From NCBI GenBank assembly GCA_948467875.1, contig CAOKFZ010000004.1, positions 1 through 64,000 of the forward strand: a DNA stretch of 64,000 nucleotides, given 5' to 3'. This DNA is from an uncultured Clostridium sp. Lineage in GTDB: Bacteria > Bacillota > Clostridia > TANB77 > CAG-508. This document shows, one piece after another, positions 45,088 to 57,232 of this stretch (positions within the stretch are counted from its first letter, which is position 1; every line of letters starts with the position of its first letter). A program made the translations under genes and the position numbers. The notes beneath the pieces are model-generated. The model made no database searches and was not told the origin of the DNA. It saw nothing but the letters and a program-made list of their open reading frames with translations.

Positions 45088-46767
45088 TTATGAATATATG
45101 TTCATAACTTTTTTATATAAATCTATGCTTTTTTCATAATCCTCTTCATTTAATAAATGATATGGTTCATTATTCAATGTAATAACATTTTCAATATTAA
45201 ACTCTGGATACATATCTTTTTTAAATTCAATTGTAGATATAATTATTTGAGAATCTGTATCTACATTGTTCAATATATATTTAAACATTTTAGAGATGTT
45301 TTCGTTATCTAATTCCGCATTATTTGGACTATCAAAAACAATTGGAAAGTTTATTGCATTAGCATTAAACTTATTTTTTACTTTTAGAAGTGATAAATAC
45401 CAAGCTATTGTCGAAATTGGACGAGTACTTCCTGTAATATCAAATGAATTATCAATCTTTTTCAAATTATTTGAATTTATTTCTTGTAATTCTAAATCTT
45501 CTTTACTTTTGCTCATTAAAGAAAAATATTCTTCATCTATATCCTTTTTTAATTTATTATATTCTTTAATTTTTTTATGAATTTCTTTTAGTTCTTTATC
45601 TAGTTCAAAATTTTTTTGGTTAATATCATACAAATCATTATTTAGTTTATTTCGCATTTCTATATACCCCTTGTGTTTTAATACATCTTGGATATCTGAA
45701 TTTAATGTTTGAATCTTCTTATTATAATTATCTAATTCATTAATATATTCTTTATATTTCTCTTCTTGTATTTTAATGTTTCTTTTCAATTCACTCATTT
45801 GTGTCATCATTGATTGACTTATAAATAAATAATCATCATTTTTATCATAATATTTATAGCTAAATTCAAATGGCTCAATATGTGAATGACAATATGGACA
45901 TTTTTCGTTATCATATTGTTTAAAGTTATTATCATTATCTTTTATATCTTTTTTTAATTCACCTAATAATGTTTCTAGTTCTAATTTACCATTCTCAAAT
46001 TTGATAATCTTATTTTTAGTATCACTTAAATTCTTCACAATAGTTTCATATTCATTTTTTGTTAATGAAACTTCTTTTTCTAAAGATTCCATATTTAAAG
46101 CATAATCATTTCCAGTAAGCTCTGCATTTAATTTTTTTAACAATATTTCCATTGTTTTAATTTCAGTTTGATTGCTACTTATTAAATCACTAATTTCTTT
46201 TTGCTTTTTATCTAATTCATAATACTCTTGGTTAAAAACACCAAAATGTGATAATAAAGCATATTTCTTATAATGTGCATATTGTCCTAAATTTTTAAAT
46301 GATGAAAAAGTAGTACAATTTAATCCAATTTGATCAACATAATTTAGTAAATACATATATGCTGGTGGTGTTATTTCTAATTGATTATTTCGATTTGGTA
46401 ATTCAATATAAAAATTAAATATTTCCTTTAATTTTTCTGAGAGTTCCGTTCGATGATTAGTTTCAATAATCTCTTCAAATTTAGAATTTACCACTTTAAA
46501 ATAATTATCTGCCCTAAGAAAATATAACTGTTCTTCATCTATACTTATATCAAGAATTGTAGTTTTATTTTGAAAGTCCCAACTAGATTCATAAAAGCAA
46601 TCAGCACCTAAAGTACTATAAATGCTCTTCATTATTATAGATTTTCCCCTTTTATTTCCATTTTCTTTGCATGAAGTAATAAAATTTATTCCATCTTTTA
46701 ATTTTGCGTGAAATGCTTTTCTTTCTTTTAAAGAAAAAATATATATATTATTTACTATTAATTTCAT
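45088..46767 (-). CDS. SMC-like coiled-coil ATPase of a Lamassu/ABC-3C-type defence pair
   Basis: A 559-residue protein. A Walker A-like RGKSIIMKSIYSTLG near residue 40, long coiled coils (about 185-290 and 325-450) flanking a zinc hook CPYCHSH at about 291-297, a signature-like TGSTRPISTIAWYLS and Walker B in FPIVFDSPNNAE. This is the layout of LmuB/DUF2326 ATPases. It overlaps the end of the DUF4297 nuclease gene by 20 bases. The ATPase probably senses phage or plasmid DNA and licenses the nuclease. Function inferred from family and pairing. Confidence 0.8.
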   Translation of the reverse strand: MKLIVNNIYIFSLKERKAFHAKLKDGINFITSCKENGNKRGKSIIMKSIYSTLGADCFYESSWDFQNKTTILDISIDEEQLYFLRADNYFKVVNSKFEEIIETNHRTELSEKLKEIFNFYIELPNRNNQLEITPPAYMYLLNYVDQIGLNCTTFSSFKNLGQYAHYKKYALLSHFGVFNQEYYELDKKQKEISDLISSNQTEIKTMEILLKKLNAELTGNDYALNMESLEKEVSLTKNEYETIVKNLSDTKNKIIKFENGKLELETLLGELKKDIKDNDNNFKQYDNEKCPYCHSHIEPFEFSYKYYDKNDDYLFISQSMMTQMSELKRNIKIQEEKYKEYINELDNYNKKIQTLNSDIQDVLKHKGYIEMRNKLNNDLYDINQKNFELDKELKEIHKKIKEYNKLKKDIDEEYFSLMSKSKEDLELQEINSNNLKKIDNSFDITGSTRPISTIAWYLSLLKVKNKFNANAINFPIVFDSPNNAELDNENISKMFKYILNNVDTDSQIIISTIEFKKDMYPEFNIENVITLNNEPYHLLNEEDYEKSIDLYKKVMNIYS

Positions 46768-47818
46768 AATTAAAATTCTCCTTTACTTTTTCAAATGAGT
46801 AAATTACAAGAGTGTATATATCACTTTTAGTTAAATAAATTGGAAATTTGATACTTGAGTGGCTTTCTTTAAAATTCTTTGCATATTCGTCTAAAGAGAT
46901 TTCTAATCCTTTTTCCATATCTTTATTAATAATGTTACAAATATCTTCAACAATATTTAACACTTTTTGATCTTTTCCACTAATTAAATTTTTTAATGAT
47001 TTTGTACAACTCAATTGAAAAAGTGAATTACTTTTGGTGTTTTCTATTATTTGTTTATAACAATTTTCATATATTTCACTATTTTTTTCATAATGATAAC
47101 CAATCATTTTCTCAAAATCTTTTTTGCTTATTCCTTTGTTATAATATAATTCATTAAAATTACATTTTTTCTCGTATTTAGCTTTAGAAATAGCTGTTGC
47201 TTTAATAGAATTAAACAAAACTGTAGGTTTGTTCATGTAACAATTTTTCTCTTTTTCATAAAATTTATTTAACTTTCCTATTAAAGTAGCTTCAAAATCA
47301 TCAACACCAACATTGCGATATAAATAATAGATATTTTCTAAATTAATTTCTTTTTCATGTGTTTCATCTTTAAGATGCTGTATAATTTTTCCCTTTACAT
47401 TTTCATCAATATTATCTAATAAAATTGCTTCATTAGGTTTAGAAACAAATTTATTATTTATAAGTGGCGCATTTGAAACAAGAAGCACTGATATATTTGA
47501 AGAAAAATCATTGTTTGAGATTTTATACATTTTTCCAATAATTGAATCTTTGTCTTTTTCCTTTTTTGTCAAAAAATTAATGTTATTAGGTTTTCCAGTA
47601 TTATTTGTTTTTAACTGATAAAACTTTAAAATATCATTGTCATTACAATGTAATTCTATATCACATACATAGTCAAAAACAACAGTGTAATCATTTAGTA
47701 TGTGATAATTGTCTATTAATAGCTCTATACCATACAATATTTCAAAATCGAATCTGTTCTTTGTTCTAGCACCTGACAAATCAAAAGGCAAATTTTCATA
47801 CATATCCTTTATTTTCAT
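46748..47818 (-). CDS. DUF4297/Cap4-like nuclease of a Lamassu-type defence pair
   Basis: A 356-residue protein starting MKIKDMYENLPFDLSGARTK, set by GGAGG 8 bases upstream. Residues 12-90 carry the DUF4297 pattern: D-x-SG, TKNRFDFEILYGIELL, VFDYVCDIELH and the FYQLKTNN catalytic strand (Q-x-K). The C-terminal half is a helical partner-binding region. Cap4-type nucleases degrade dsDNA. Overlap with the SMC-like gene indicates one operon and complex. No accessory LmuC gene is seen. Confidence 0.8.
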   Translation of the reverse strand: MKIKDMYENLPFDLSGARTKNRFDFEILYGIELLIDNYHILNDYTVVFDYVCDIELHCNDNDILKFYQLKTNNTGKPNNINFLTKKEKDKDSIIGKMYKISNNDFSSNISVLLVSNAPLINNKFVSKPNEAILLDNIDENVKGKIIQHLKDETHEKEINLENIYYLYRNVGVDDFEATLIGKLNKFYEKEKNCYMNKPTVLFNSIKATAISKAKYEKKCNFNELYYNKGISKKDFEKMIGYHYEKNSEIYENCYKQIIENTKSNSLFQLSCTKSLKNLISGKDQKVLNIVEDICNIINKDMEKGLEISLDEYAKNFKESHSSIKFPIYLTKSDIYTLVIYSFEKVKENFNYEINSK

Positions 47819-47941
47819 ACATCTTTCCTCCAAAATGCTTCTTCTTTACATTTATTATTCTATTTATATGCTGTATGTAAGCCAATTTGTTCTTTTGTAT
47901 TTCTATTTATTTATCTATTAGAGTCCAACTTTCTATTTACT

Positions 47942-48805
47942 TTATTTGAAAATTTTATTTATAATGCCATTCTTCATATCATTGATATTATAAACATTAT
48001 CCATTCTATCAAAAGTTTCTCTTAAGTTATTTCTAGCTGAAATCCATCCCATTCCATCTGTAAACCATACAAATTCAAATCCAACGACTTTTTCAGCCTC
48101 TTCTGCAATCATTTTATAACTTCTAGCTGTTTCATTAAGTTTTGAGCCCCCTGAAGCATAGAAATTTGTTTCAATTCCATAAATGCATTTATCTGTTTTA
48201 ACAACATAATCAAATCTTTTTGTTGCTTGATTTTGATTACTTATAAATGACATGTCCAATTTCCATCTGTTTTCAATATCCTGTAAATACATTTCTTTAA
48301 AATATGTTTCATTTTTCTTAAATCCTGCTTTTTGAATAAATCTTTCTACAACATCTTCCATTAAATGTCCACCACGATTTTTTCTAGCATTGGAATTTAA
48401 TCCTGACTCAACTCCTAAAACATAATCATATAAATTATTTACTAAATGATTTTGAATTAAATCAAACAATCCTGTTTCTCTCATAAACACTTTATATTGT
48501 TCTACATCATAATTCATTTTCTTGAAATTATATTCAAATTTATTTCCATCATCATCTAAAACAATAATTTCATATTGTCTTACTGCTAATAATGTAGGAA
48601 TACATTTTAGGACTTCAGGATATTTATTTACTAATTCTTCAAATTCTTTTTCTATATTTTTGCTTCCAATTAAAGAATTCAACATATTTAGTTCAATTTT
48701 ATGTTCTTCAGCATTTCTATATATTGTTTCAAAATCTATGTAATATTTATAATTAGCTATACTATCTGTAAAAGTTAATAGCCATTGAGCAAAATCTCTT
48801 TTCAT
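47942..48805 (-). CDS. Type II restriction endonuclease, DpnII/MboI family
   Basis: A 287-residue protein close to R.DpnII in length (MKRDFAQWLLTFTDSIANY, SLIGSKNIEKEFEEL, SNARKNRGGHLMEDVVE, then the catalytic ATKRFDYVVKTDK...GIETNFYASGGSKLNE). It should cut unmethylated GATC. It follows two adenine methylases with a 2-base gap, the same gene order as the dpnM-dpnA-dpnB operon. Confidence 0.9.
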   Translation of the reverse strand: MKRDFAQWLLTFTDSIANYKYYIDFETIYRNAEEHKIELNMLNSLIGSKNIEKEFEELVNKYPEVLKCIPTLLAVRQYEIIVLDDDGNKFEYNFKKMNYDVEQYKVFMRETGLFDLIQNHLVNNLYDYVLGVESGLNSNARKNRGGHLMEDVVERFIQKAGFKKNETYFKEMYLQDIENRWKLDMSFISNQNQATKRFDYVVKTDKCIYGIETNFYASGGSKLNETARSYKMIAEEAEKVVGFEFVWFTDGMGWISARNNLRETFDRMDNVYNINDMKNGIINKIFK

Positions 48806-48807
48806 AG

Positions 48808-49581
48808 TTAGTCCTCCTTTATTTCTTTATATCTTCTTATAGATAAATCCAAATATTCTTTGGAATTATCAATTCCTATGTATTTCCTATTTAATTTATT
48901 TGCTGCAATTCCTGTTGTACTACTGCCACAAAAAGGGTCTAAAATTAAATCTTCTTCATTAGTTGATGCTAAAATTATTCTTTCAAGCAATTCCAGAGGT
49001 TTTTGAGTGGGATGTTTTCCTTGTTTCTTTTCAAAGGGTTTTGTTAAACTTGTTGTCCAAACATCTTTCATCTGCTTATTATCGTTTAGTTTTTTCATTA
49101 AATCATAATTAAATGTATATTTTACTTTTGATAAATCCTTTCTTGCCCAAAGTATCGTTTCAGTAGAATGGGTAAAAGTTTTACAAGCTAAATTAGGAGG
49201 TGGATTTGTCTTTTGCCAAATTATATTGTTAATTATTTTAAACCCTTCCTCTTCTAAAGCCATTCCTATTGAATAAATATTGTGCAATGTTCCGCTTATC
49301 CAAATAGTACCATTATCTTTTAAAACTCTATAACATTCTTTTATCCATTTCTTATTAAACTCGTATTTTTCTTTTATTGATAAAGTTTTATCCCACTTTC
49401 CTTTATTTACACTTACCATTTTTCCACCACTGCAAGTAATTCCGTTTCCTGATAAAAAATATGGGGGATCTGCAAAAATCATATCAAAACATTTTTCATC
49501 AAATTGCTTTAAAGTTTCAAATGTATCATTCTCAATTAATTTGAAACTGCCATCTTCAAAATAGAATTTTCCTGAATACAT
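48808..49581 (-). CDS. DNA adenine methyltransferase, DpnA-like
   Basis: A 257-residue beta-class methylase: MIFADPPYFLSGNG (DPPY) near the N-terminus, TRD-like middle, and GKHPTQKPLELLERII then LILDPFCGSSTTGIAANKL (SAM site). DpnA methylates GATC also on single-stranded DNA, protecting incoming DNA in the pneumococcal system. It overlaps dpnM by 46 bases. Confidence 0.9.
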   Translation of the reverse strand: MYSGKFYFEDGSFKLIENDTFETLKQFDEKCFDMIFADPPYFLSGNGITCSGGKMVSVNKGKWDKTLSIKEKYEFNKKWIKECYRVLKDNGTIWISGTLHNIYSIGMALEEEGFKIINNIIWQKTNPPPNLACKTFTHSTETILWARKDLSKVKYTFNYDLMKKLNDNKQMKDVWTTSLTKPFEKKQGKHPTQKPLELLERIILASTNEEDLILDPFCGSSTTGIAANKLNRKYIGIDNSKEYLDLSIRRYKEIKED

Positions 49582-50483
49582 TCTTCATTCTCCTTATAGT
49601 TTGTTATAAGCAATTCTGAAATTTCTCCTCTGCCTTTACTGTTAGCATTTATCATTCTTTTTGCTGATACTTCATTTATATTAAAGCCTTTGTATATTTC
49701 TTCAAAAAAGTTATCATCTTTATTTGTATTTTTAGGATTAGAATTACTTAACATTAATTTGGCATTTTTTGCACTCAAATCTCTATAATAATTTGCAAGT
49801 TCTTTTTGGTTGTCATCATTAAAATCTTCCTTTGTATAAGACGTAAAACCTGACGTAACTGATAGTGGTCTATATGGGGGATCAAAATACACAAATGTAT
49901 TACTATCTATATACTTGCAACTTGCTGTGTAATCTCCATATTGAAATGTTACATCTTTTATCAGGCTAGATAAATTCCTTAAATTTTTGAAATCACAAAT
50001 TGTAGGATTTTTATATTTACCACAAGGCACATTAAACTCGCCAGCTTTGTTTACCCTATATAATCCATTAAAACATGTTCTATTTAAGAATATAAACTCT
50101 GATGCTCTCTTAATATTTATCTTCTCATCTAATTTATATGAATTATACTCTTTTCTGACATCATAAAAATAAGTTTGTCTATCATCCATTTCTAGTTTTA
50201 AATATTCTTTTTCCTTTTTATCTAGTTCTTGAATTAAACTTTCAACATCATTTTTTATTACATTATAACAATTTATTAAATCTTTATTTATATCAAAAGC
50301 ATAAGCCTCTTTAACATCATATTTTTGCAATATATCTATTAAAACAGCTCCACCGCCGACAAATGGTTCAACATATTTATTTATTATTCCATTATTCAAT
50401 TCAAATGGGTAAAAGTTTGTTAGTTGTGATAGTAAACTGCCTTTTCCACCTGCCCATTTTACAAAAGGTCTTACTATTTCCAT
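49536..50483 (-). CDS. DNA adenine methyltransferase, Dam/DpnM-like
   Basis: A 315-residue alpha-class methylase starting MEIVRPFVKWAGGKGSLLS (SAM-binding F-x-G-like motif), with YVEPFVGGGAVLIDIL and the catalytic TFVYFDPPYRPLS. GGAGG before the ATG at 50483 sets the start. Methylates A in GATC and protects host DNA from the adjacent endonuclease. Confidence 0.92.
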   Translation of the reverse strand: MEIVRPFVKWAGGKGSLLSQLTNFYPFELNNGIINKYVEPFVGGGAVLIDILQKYDVKEAYAFDINKDLINCYNVIKNDVESLIQELDKKEKEYLKLEMDDRQTYFYDVRKEYNSYKLDEKINIKRASEFIFLNRTCFNGLYRVNKAGEFNVPCGKYKNPTICDFKNLRNLSSLIKDVTFQYGDYTASCKYIDSNTFVYFDPPYRPLSVTSGFTSYTKEDFNDDNQKELANYYRDLSAKNAKLMLSNSNPKNTNKDDNFFEEIYKGFNINEVSAKRMINANSKGRGEISELLITNYKENEECIQENSILKMAVSN

Positions 50484-50503
50484 TTTTTCCTCCAAATTCT
50501 TTA

Positions 50504-50719
50504 TTAAAATATATCACATTTTTTTTTTTTCTTCAATGGAATATTATATTTTTTCACAAACTCCTTTAACTTCTTATCAAATTTTTCATACATTTTAGCT
50601 TTATCATACATAAGATTAGCCCAACTACTTCTCGATAAACATATTCCAAGTCTTAGTTTATCTTTTATCTCCATTTCTTTTATCATATTTATTACCTTTT
50701 CTACTTTATCATTTTCCAT
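50504..50719 (-). CDS. Small helical protein upstream of the DpnII-type operon
   Basis: A 71-residue charged protein (MENDKVEKVINMIKEMEIKDKLRLGI...) with a lysine-run C-terminus. It ends 20 bases before dpnM, with an AGGAG-like site before its ATG. It may be a controller or unrelated; no helix-turn-helix is evident. Confidence 0.45.
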   Translation of the reverse strand: MENDKVEKVINMIKEMEIKDKLRLGICLSRSSWANLMYDKAKMYEKFDKKLKEFVKKYNIPLKKKKKCDIF

Positions 50720-50785
50720 TCATTTTTCTCCTTAAAAATTTATTTTTTCATACAACTTTTCTACTTCTATTTTAACAAGGGGTTT

Positions 50786-50802
50786 TGGGGACTTAGTCCC
50801 CA
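50786..50802. repeat. GC-rich palindrome next to the recombinase gene
   Basis: TGGGGACT and AGTCCCCA flank one T. The 288-base spacer 50720-51007 is unusually G-rich with several GGGG/CCCC tracts (including CTAGTCCCCAAAAA at about 50840) and no gene. It lies directly after the serine recombinase stop, where attachment sites of such elements often sit. Terminator or att region; undecided. Confidence 0.45.
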
Positions 50803-51007
50803 CACAAGCGAATTTTGCGGGAGTAAAAATTCAATGCTTGCTAGTCCCCAAAAAGTTCTTCTAACTCCCATAAAAACCAGTTTTTTGGGCTATTTTCTTG
50901 CGGGTTGTTACTACTTTTTTGTGCTAAAATTCACCTTTTCTCTAGCTGGTATTTTGACACGTTTTGGGACAAAATTTAATCAGTTTTAGGGTAGTTTTTT
51001 GATTATT

Positions 51008-52809
<1,802 letters not shown>

Positions 52810-52833
52810 AAAATCTCCTCCTACTTTTCCTTG

Positions 52834-53103
52834 CTAATCATTGATAATTTCTCGTAATTTTGAAATTGGATACTGATTACCCAAATTGTTTATGTAGAAA
52901 TACTCGTGTTCATTGAAAAATAAATACAATTTATCTTTTATAACAACTGTGTGTGGCTCTACATAAGCAATATTGGTATGTTTCAATATTCTTAAATTAC
53001 CATTCTTTATCTTTGGTTCGCAATTACAAAAAGCACAAGCCCATTCAATTTTAGAACGTAATTCTTTGCTCATCAACATTCTCTTTTTCGTTACTTGTAT
53101 CAT
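52834..53103 (-). CDS. Hypothetical protein upstream of the recombinase
   Basis: An 89-residue protein starting MIQVTKKRMLMSKELRSK; AGGAGG lies 10 bases before this ATG. CAFCNCEPKIK holds two cysteines spaced C-x-x-C that could bind metal, with no second pair. The C-terminal part is beta-rich (HEYFYINNLGNQYPI). Not recognised. It ends 24 bases before the recombinase start and may be co-transcribed. Confidence 0.5.
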   Translation of the reverse strand: MIQVTKKRMLMSKELRSKIEWACAFCNCEPKIKNGNLRILKHTNIAYVEPHTVVIKDKLYLFFNEHEYFYINNLGNQYPISKLREIIND

Positions 53104-53263
53104 ATCACAAAAACCTCCTTTTTTCAATATTCTCAGGCTTTTTTACATAAAAAATAAGCCGACATAAATCGACTTATTTCTACAAGTGATATAATACACT
53201 TTTTTTGTTTTCTTCAAACTCGCTTATATCAATACTTATAAAGAGTTCGACGAAAACTCGCTT

Positions 53264-53340
<77 letters not shown>

Positions 53341-53400
53341 ATCTTAATGATTATAACTAAAATTTTGAAAAAAGTCAATTGTTTTCTAAAAATTTTTTCA

Positions 53401-54234
53401 TTATTTTTGATATAATTCTTTCAAAATGGCAATTTCCTTTGCATAACCATCTAGCTCATTGGGAGTTTCTAAGAAAAATGGCAAATCTTTTAGCTCTGGA
53501 TGATTGATTATTTTTTCAAAAGTTTGCGTCCCCAAAGTACCTTCTCCAATTTTTTGATGTCTGTCTTTATGCGCTCCCATTGGATTCATACTATCATTCA
53601 AATGAACTGCTTTTAAATTTTCTAAACCAATAATCTTGTCAAACTCTTCCAAAACACCATCCAAATCTTCAACAATATTATAGCCAGCGTCAGAAACATG
53701 ACATGTATCCAAACACACGCCCAATTTTTCCTTCAGCTTCACACCATCCATAATTTGTCTAATTTCCTCAAATCTGCTACCTATCTCGCTGCCCTTTCCA
53801 GCCATCGTCTCTAGCAAAACAGTTGTCGTCTGCTCTGGTTTTAAAACTGTATTTAGTGCCTCTATAATATACTGAATTCCAGCTTCCACGCCCTGTCCGA
53901 CATGACTTCCCGGATGAAAATTATACAAATTATGTGGTGTATATTCCATTCTTTCCAAATCATCTTTCATGGTATTGACTGCAAATTTGCGAATGTCTGG
54001 CTTATCAGAACAACAATTGAGCGTATAAGGCGCATGTGCCAAAATCACATCAATTCCATATTCTTTAGAAACTTTATGAAATTCCACAACATCGCCCTCG
54101 TCAATTGCTTTAGCTGTTCCACCTCTTGGATTTCTCGTAAAAAACTGAAACGTATTCGCTCCAATCGAATGCGCTACTTCCGCCATATTTTTATAACCTT
54201 TGCCACTTGACAAATGACACCCTATTTTAAACAT
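53401..54234 (-). CDS. nfo: Endonuclease IV (AP endonuclease)
   Basis: A 277-residue TIM-barrel enzyme: [60 protein letters not shown] and [22 protein letters not shown] with the zinc ligands. It cuts at abasic sites in base excision repair. The start overlaps the stop of the KAP NTPase gene by 8 bases, with GAGGTG as binding site. Confidence 0.94.
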   Translation of the reverse strand: MFKIGCHLSSGKGYKNMAEVAHSIGANTFQFFTRNPRGGTAKAIDEGDVVEFHKVSKEYGIDVILAHAPYTLNCCSDKPDIRKFAVNTMKDDLERMEYTPHNLYNFHPGSHVGQGVEAGIQYIIEALNTVLKPEQTTTVLLETMAGKGSEIGSRFEEIRQIMDGVKLKEKLGVCLDTCHVSDAGYNIVEDLDGVLEEFDKIIGLENLKAVHLNDSMNPMGAHKDRHQKIGEGTLGTQTFEKIINHPELKDLPFFLETPNELDGYAKEIAILKELYQK

Positions 54235-56245
54235 CAAAATTCACCTCATCAAACTCATCATCCACATAACTTGTTGTCGTCTCAAGCATTGCTGAATGAA
54301 TTGCCTCTGCCCCATACAAATCAATCACTGTTTGCAAATCATTTGAAAATTCTTTTAGCATAACCATTTTAATACTCACATCTCTTGCCTGATAATATTC
54401 ATCAATAATCGCTTTCAAACGAATAATAAATCCTAATTCAGGTTTCATTAATTCTTGATTTTTGCTGGCACGATTGACCAACATTTCCTTAATTAGCACA
54501 ATGTCCTCATTGCTCGCACACATAATTCTCTGGAACATTTTATATGGATCGTAATAATTCAAAATCGCTTTCTCCATGCATTCTTGGTCAAAACGGTCAT
54601 AAAACACTTCCATACGCATTGGAATACATTTGAAAATGTCGTCCGCTTTTTCTTCATACATTTTTTGCTCCAATTTGCAATTTAGTTTATTAAAATATTG
54701 CAAAATTTCGTCCATATCTTCGCCAACATCAATTCCGATTCTAGTCAATTCTTCATCAATATTGTCACAATATTCCGAAGTATCTACCACTTTATCCATG
54801 CCCTCAATAAAAATTTCTTTCAAATTTGTCATGTCATACGCAATCAAGCTACGTTTGCTAAAATAACTAAAGTACGCAAACAACTTGACAACTTCAATCA
54901 ATTTCAAATTACCTTCTTTAATATCATTCACAACTTCTTCAATCACATTTGGAAATTGGTCATCTGAAATTTTCCAATATTCTTCTGTCAAAAGTCGCTT
55001 ATAACCTGGCAATTTCTCAGTATCAATGGTTTTGATAATATTTTCCATATCGTCTTTGAAAAGTCGCATATCAAAAATTCTAGTTCTGACGTACACTTCA
55101 ATAAATTTGAAAAATCTGTAGTCTGATTTAAAATTGAAGTAATAATTGTTATCAAATTCTTTGATATAATACTGTCTATTGTCCATCAAAACCCTCGAAG
55201 AAACCAAAATCGCCTTATACTCTTCATTACTCCCAATATTGATGAATTTATCCTTCGTAATTTTACCTGATTTAATTTCAAAAGAAACGGCAATCGTGAA
55301 AATCAGCATAGTTTGCAAAACGCGTAAATTCGTATTCGGATAAGCCTTGTTCACATTGTCAAAAACCTTCTGAAAATCGTTTAGCGCGTGCTTCAAAATT
55401 CTCAAATTTCGTGTACCAGACTTCATGAAAGTATTGGTAATCAAATTCGTATGTTGGCGCAAAAATGTAATTAAATCTTTATTATTTTCATAACGCATCA
55501 AAATTCCATTAATAATATAATTGAACTTTGGCGCATACTCAAACGTCTCGCCAATCAGCTTTTCCTTAATTCTCTCGTAATCATTTGCCTTGTCAAAAAC
55601 ATATTCAATTTTGTCCGCAATTTTCTCAACCATCGGCTTGTCCGTTTGCAACAAATTGCCTTCTTTATCCAAAAGATAAGTAGCAATAAACGTCTTCATC
55701 TCCAAATTTGAACTTTTTAATTTGGTAGAAAGTTCTTTTTCGTTACAAATAATAATAGTTTTAATGTGGTCATGCTCCACAAAATTATTGATATAACCCA
55801 AAATATCAATAACGTCCACATTAGCTCTTTCCAAATCATCAAAACACAAAATTTTGTTATTGGTAGCAAAAAATTCGCCATAATCAATTTTTTCGCCATT
55901 TTTCGTGACACCAAAAAAATTGGCCATATCCAAACCTGTTTTGGCATATTCTGGAATGGTCGTTTGACCATGTGTATCCATGTATTTTTTCAAATTTTTA
56001 TCCATTAATTGTGTTGTTTCAATAAAAATTTTCTTGCTAATATCCTCCAAATTTGAAATTCCATAAAGGGACATATAAATCGTCGTATATTTGCGCCCAT
56101 TTAGCTGCAAAGACTCAATTTTATTGCGGATTTTATTATTCCAAAAATGCGTTTTTCCGCTTCCCCATTCACCATTAATCATAATCGCATAATCTGTATA
56201 ATCTGCTCTTACATAATCCAAAATGCTTTCTATTAATTCTTCCAT
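54227..56245 (-). CDS. KAP-family P-loop NTPase
   Basis: A 672-residue protein. Walker A in [16 protein letters not shown] near residue 25, Walker B in [20 protein letters not shown] near residue 140, [11 protein letters not shown] after it, then about 450 residues of helical sequence without a visible transmembrane segment. KAP NTPases are often associated with membranes and anti-phage systems; this one is coupled to nfo. Role unknown. Confidence 0.75.
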   Translation of the reverse strand: MEELIESILDYVRADYTDYAIMINGEWGSGKTHFWNNKIRNKIESLQLNGRKYTTIYMSLYGISNLEDISKKIFIETTQLMDKNLKKYMDTHGQTTIPEYAKTGLDMANFFGVTKNGEKIDYGEFFATNNKILCFDDLERANVDVIDILGYINNFVEHDHIKTIIICNEKELSTKLKSSNLEMKTFIATYLLDKEGNLLQTDKPMVEKIADKIEYVFDKANDYERIKEKLIGETFEYAPKFNYIINGILMRYENNKDLITFLRQHTNLITNTFMKSGTRNLRILKHALNDFQKVFDNVNKAYPNTNLRVLQTMLIFTIAVSFEIKSGKITKDKFINIGSNEEYKAILVSSRVLMDNRQYYIKEFDNNYYFNFKSDYRFFKFIEVYVRTRIFDMRLFKDDMENIIKTIDTEKLPGYKRLLTEEYWKISDDQFPNVIEEVVNDIKEGNLKLIEVVKLFAYFSYFSKRSLIAYDMTNLKEIFIEGMDKVVDTSEYCDNIDEELTRIGIDVGEDMDEILQYFNKLNCKLEQKMYEEKADDIFKCIPMRMEVFYDRFDQECMEKAILNYYDPYKMFQRIMCASNEDIVLIKEMLVNRASKNQELMKPELGFIIRLKAIIDEYYQARDVSIKMVMLKEFSNDLQTVIDLYGAEAIHSAMLETTTSYVDDEFDEVNFDV

Positions 56246-56351
56246 TCGTTCTCCTTTTTTTCCCTTGTATTCTATGTATTATTTTTTCTTTTTTTACATC
56301 TTTTATTTGTATTTTATAACATATTTTTTTTATTTTCAAGATAATTTATAA

Positions 56352-56387
56352 ATAAAAATAAAAAACAAAAGCACAAATTTGCTTTTG
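56352..56387 (-). terminator. sleB terminator
   Basis: CAAAAGCA pairs with TGCTTTTG on the minus strand (56387-56366), followed by TTTTTTATTTTT. The rest of 56246-56397 is AT-rich spacer. Confidence 0.8.
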
Positions 56388-56397
56388 CCTAAAAAAA

Positions 56398-57069
56398 TTA
56401 TTTACAAAAAATATGTTTTCCGATTGTTAGAACCTGTGGTCTGCTCCAAATCCATGCAGACGTTGCCGTATTAGGATTAAAATAATAAATACATCCAGAA
56501 GTTGGATCCCAGCCATTAATCGCATCTTGTGCCGCCTTTTTGCTGTTATCATCAAAACCAAGATTAATTTGCCCATCTGCAACACATGTATAAGCACCAG
56601 ACTGATAAATCACACCAGAAATCGAATTAGGAAATCTAGAATCCGAAACACGGTTCATCACACTTGCCGCAACAGCAACCATCCCAACATAGGGTTCTCC
56701 TCTCGCCTCTCCATACACCAAATGGCTTAGCAAATTCAAATCATTATTGTTACTCGAACTTCCACTTCCTTGCGAACCTCCTGAATTAATCCCAAGTGCC
56801 TGCAAAGTCTGAGTTCCTGCCACTCCATCCGCTGTCAATCCATTACTCGATTGAAATTTTTTCACTGCTTCATAAGTTCCCGAACCATAAATTCCATCCA
56901 CACTTCCATTATAATATCCCCAATCTTTTAATTTGGTTTGAATTTGCTTGACTTCTTCCCCACTCGAACCATATTGCGAAAGCGCATAGGCAACTGGAAA
57001 CTTTGACACAATAAGATACAAACTTACCACACACGCTAAAATTCCTAATATAATATATTTTTTCTTCAT
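56398..57069 (-). CDS. sleB: SleB-type spore cortex/cell-wall hydrolase
   Basis: A 223-residue protein starting MKKKYIILGILACVVSLYL (signal peptide, set by GGAGG). A peptidoglycan-binding domain (YGSSGEEVKQIQTKLKDWG, DGIYGSGTYEAVKKFQ), a Gly/Ser linker and a hydrolase_2 domain (LLSHLVYGEARGEPYVGMVA with the catalytic Glu, CVADGQINLG). SleB-like lytic transglycosylases open the cortex at germination; vegetative homologues also exist. Confidence 0.88.
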   Translation of the reverse strand: MKKKYIILGILACVVSLYLIVSKFPVAYALSQYGSSGEEVKQIQTKLKDWGYYNGSVDGIYGSGTYEAVKKFQSSNGLTADGVAGTQTLQALGINSGGSQGSGSSSNNNDLNLLSHLVYGEARGEPYVGMVAVAASVMNRVSDSRFPNSISGVIYQSGAYTCVADGQINLGFDDNSKKAAQDAINGWDPTSGCIYYFNPNTATSAWIWSRPQVLTIGKHIFCK

Positions 57070-57173
57070 TTTTTCTCCTCCACCTTTTCTCCTATTTTTT
57101 CCAACTCCCAAAAACTTATACATTTTTTGCCATAAAAAATAAATAAAAAAATAGATTTTTTTGTAAAATTTTG

Positions 57174-57202
57174 TTGCTATTTTTTTTTTTTATCTGTATA
57201 AT
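57174..57202 (+). promoter_or_regulatory. Promoter of the CBM25-like gene
   Basis: TTGCTA at 57174-57179, a 17-base spacer rich in T and TATAAT at 57197-57202, 31 bases before the ATG, which follows AAAGGAG. Confidence 0.7.
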
Positions 57203-57232
57203 AGAAATAGAAAATTTAAAAGGAGTAAATAA

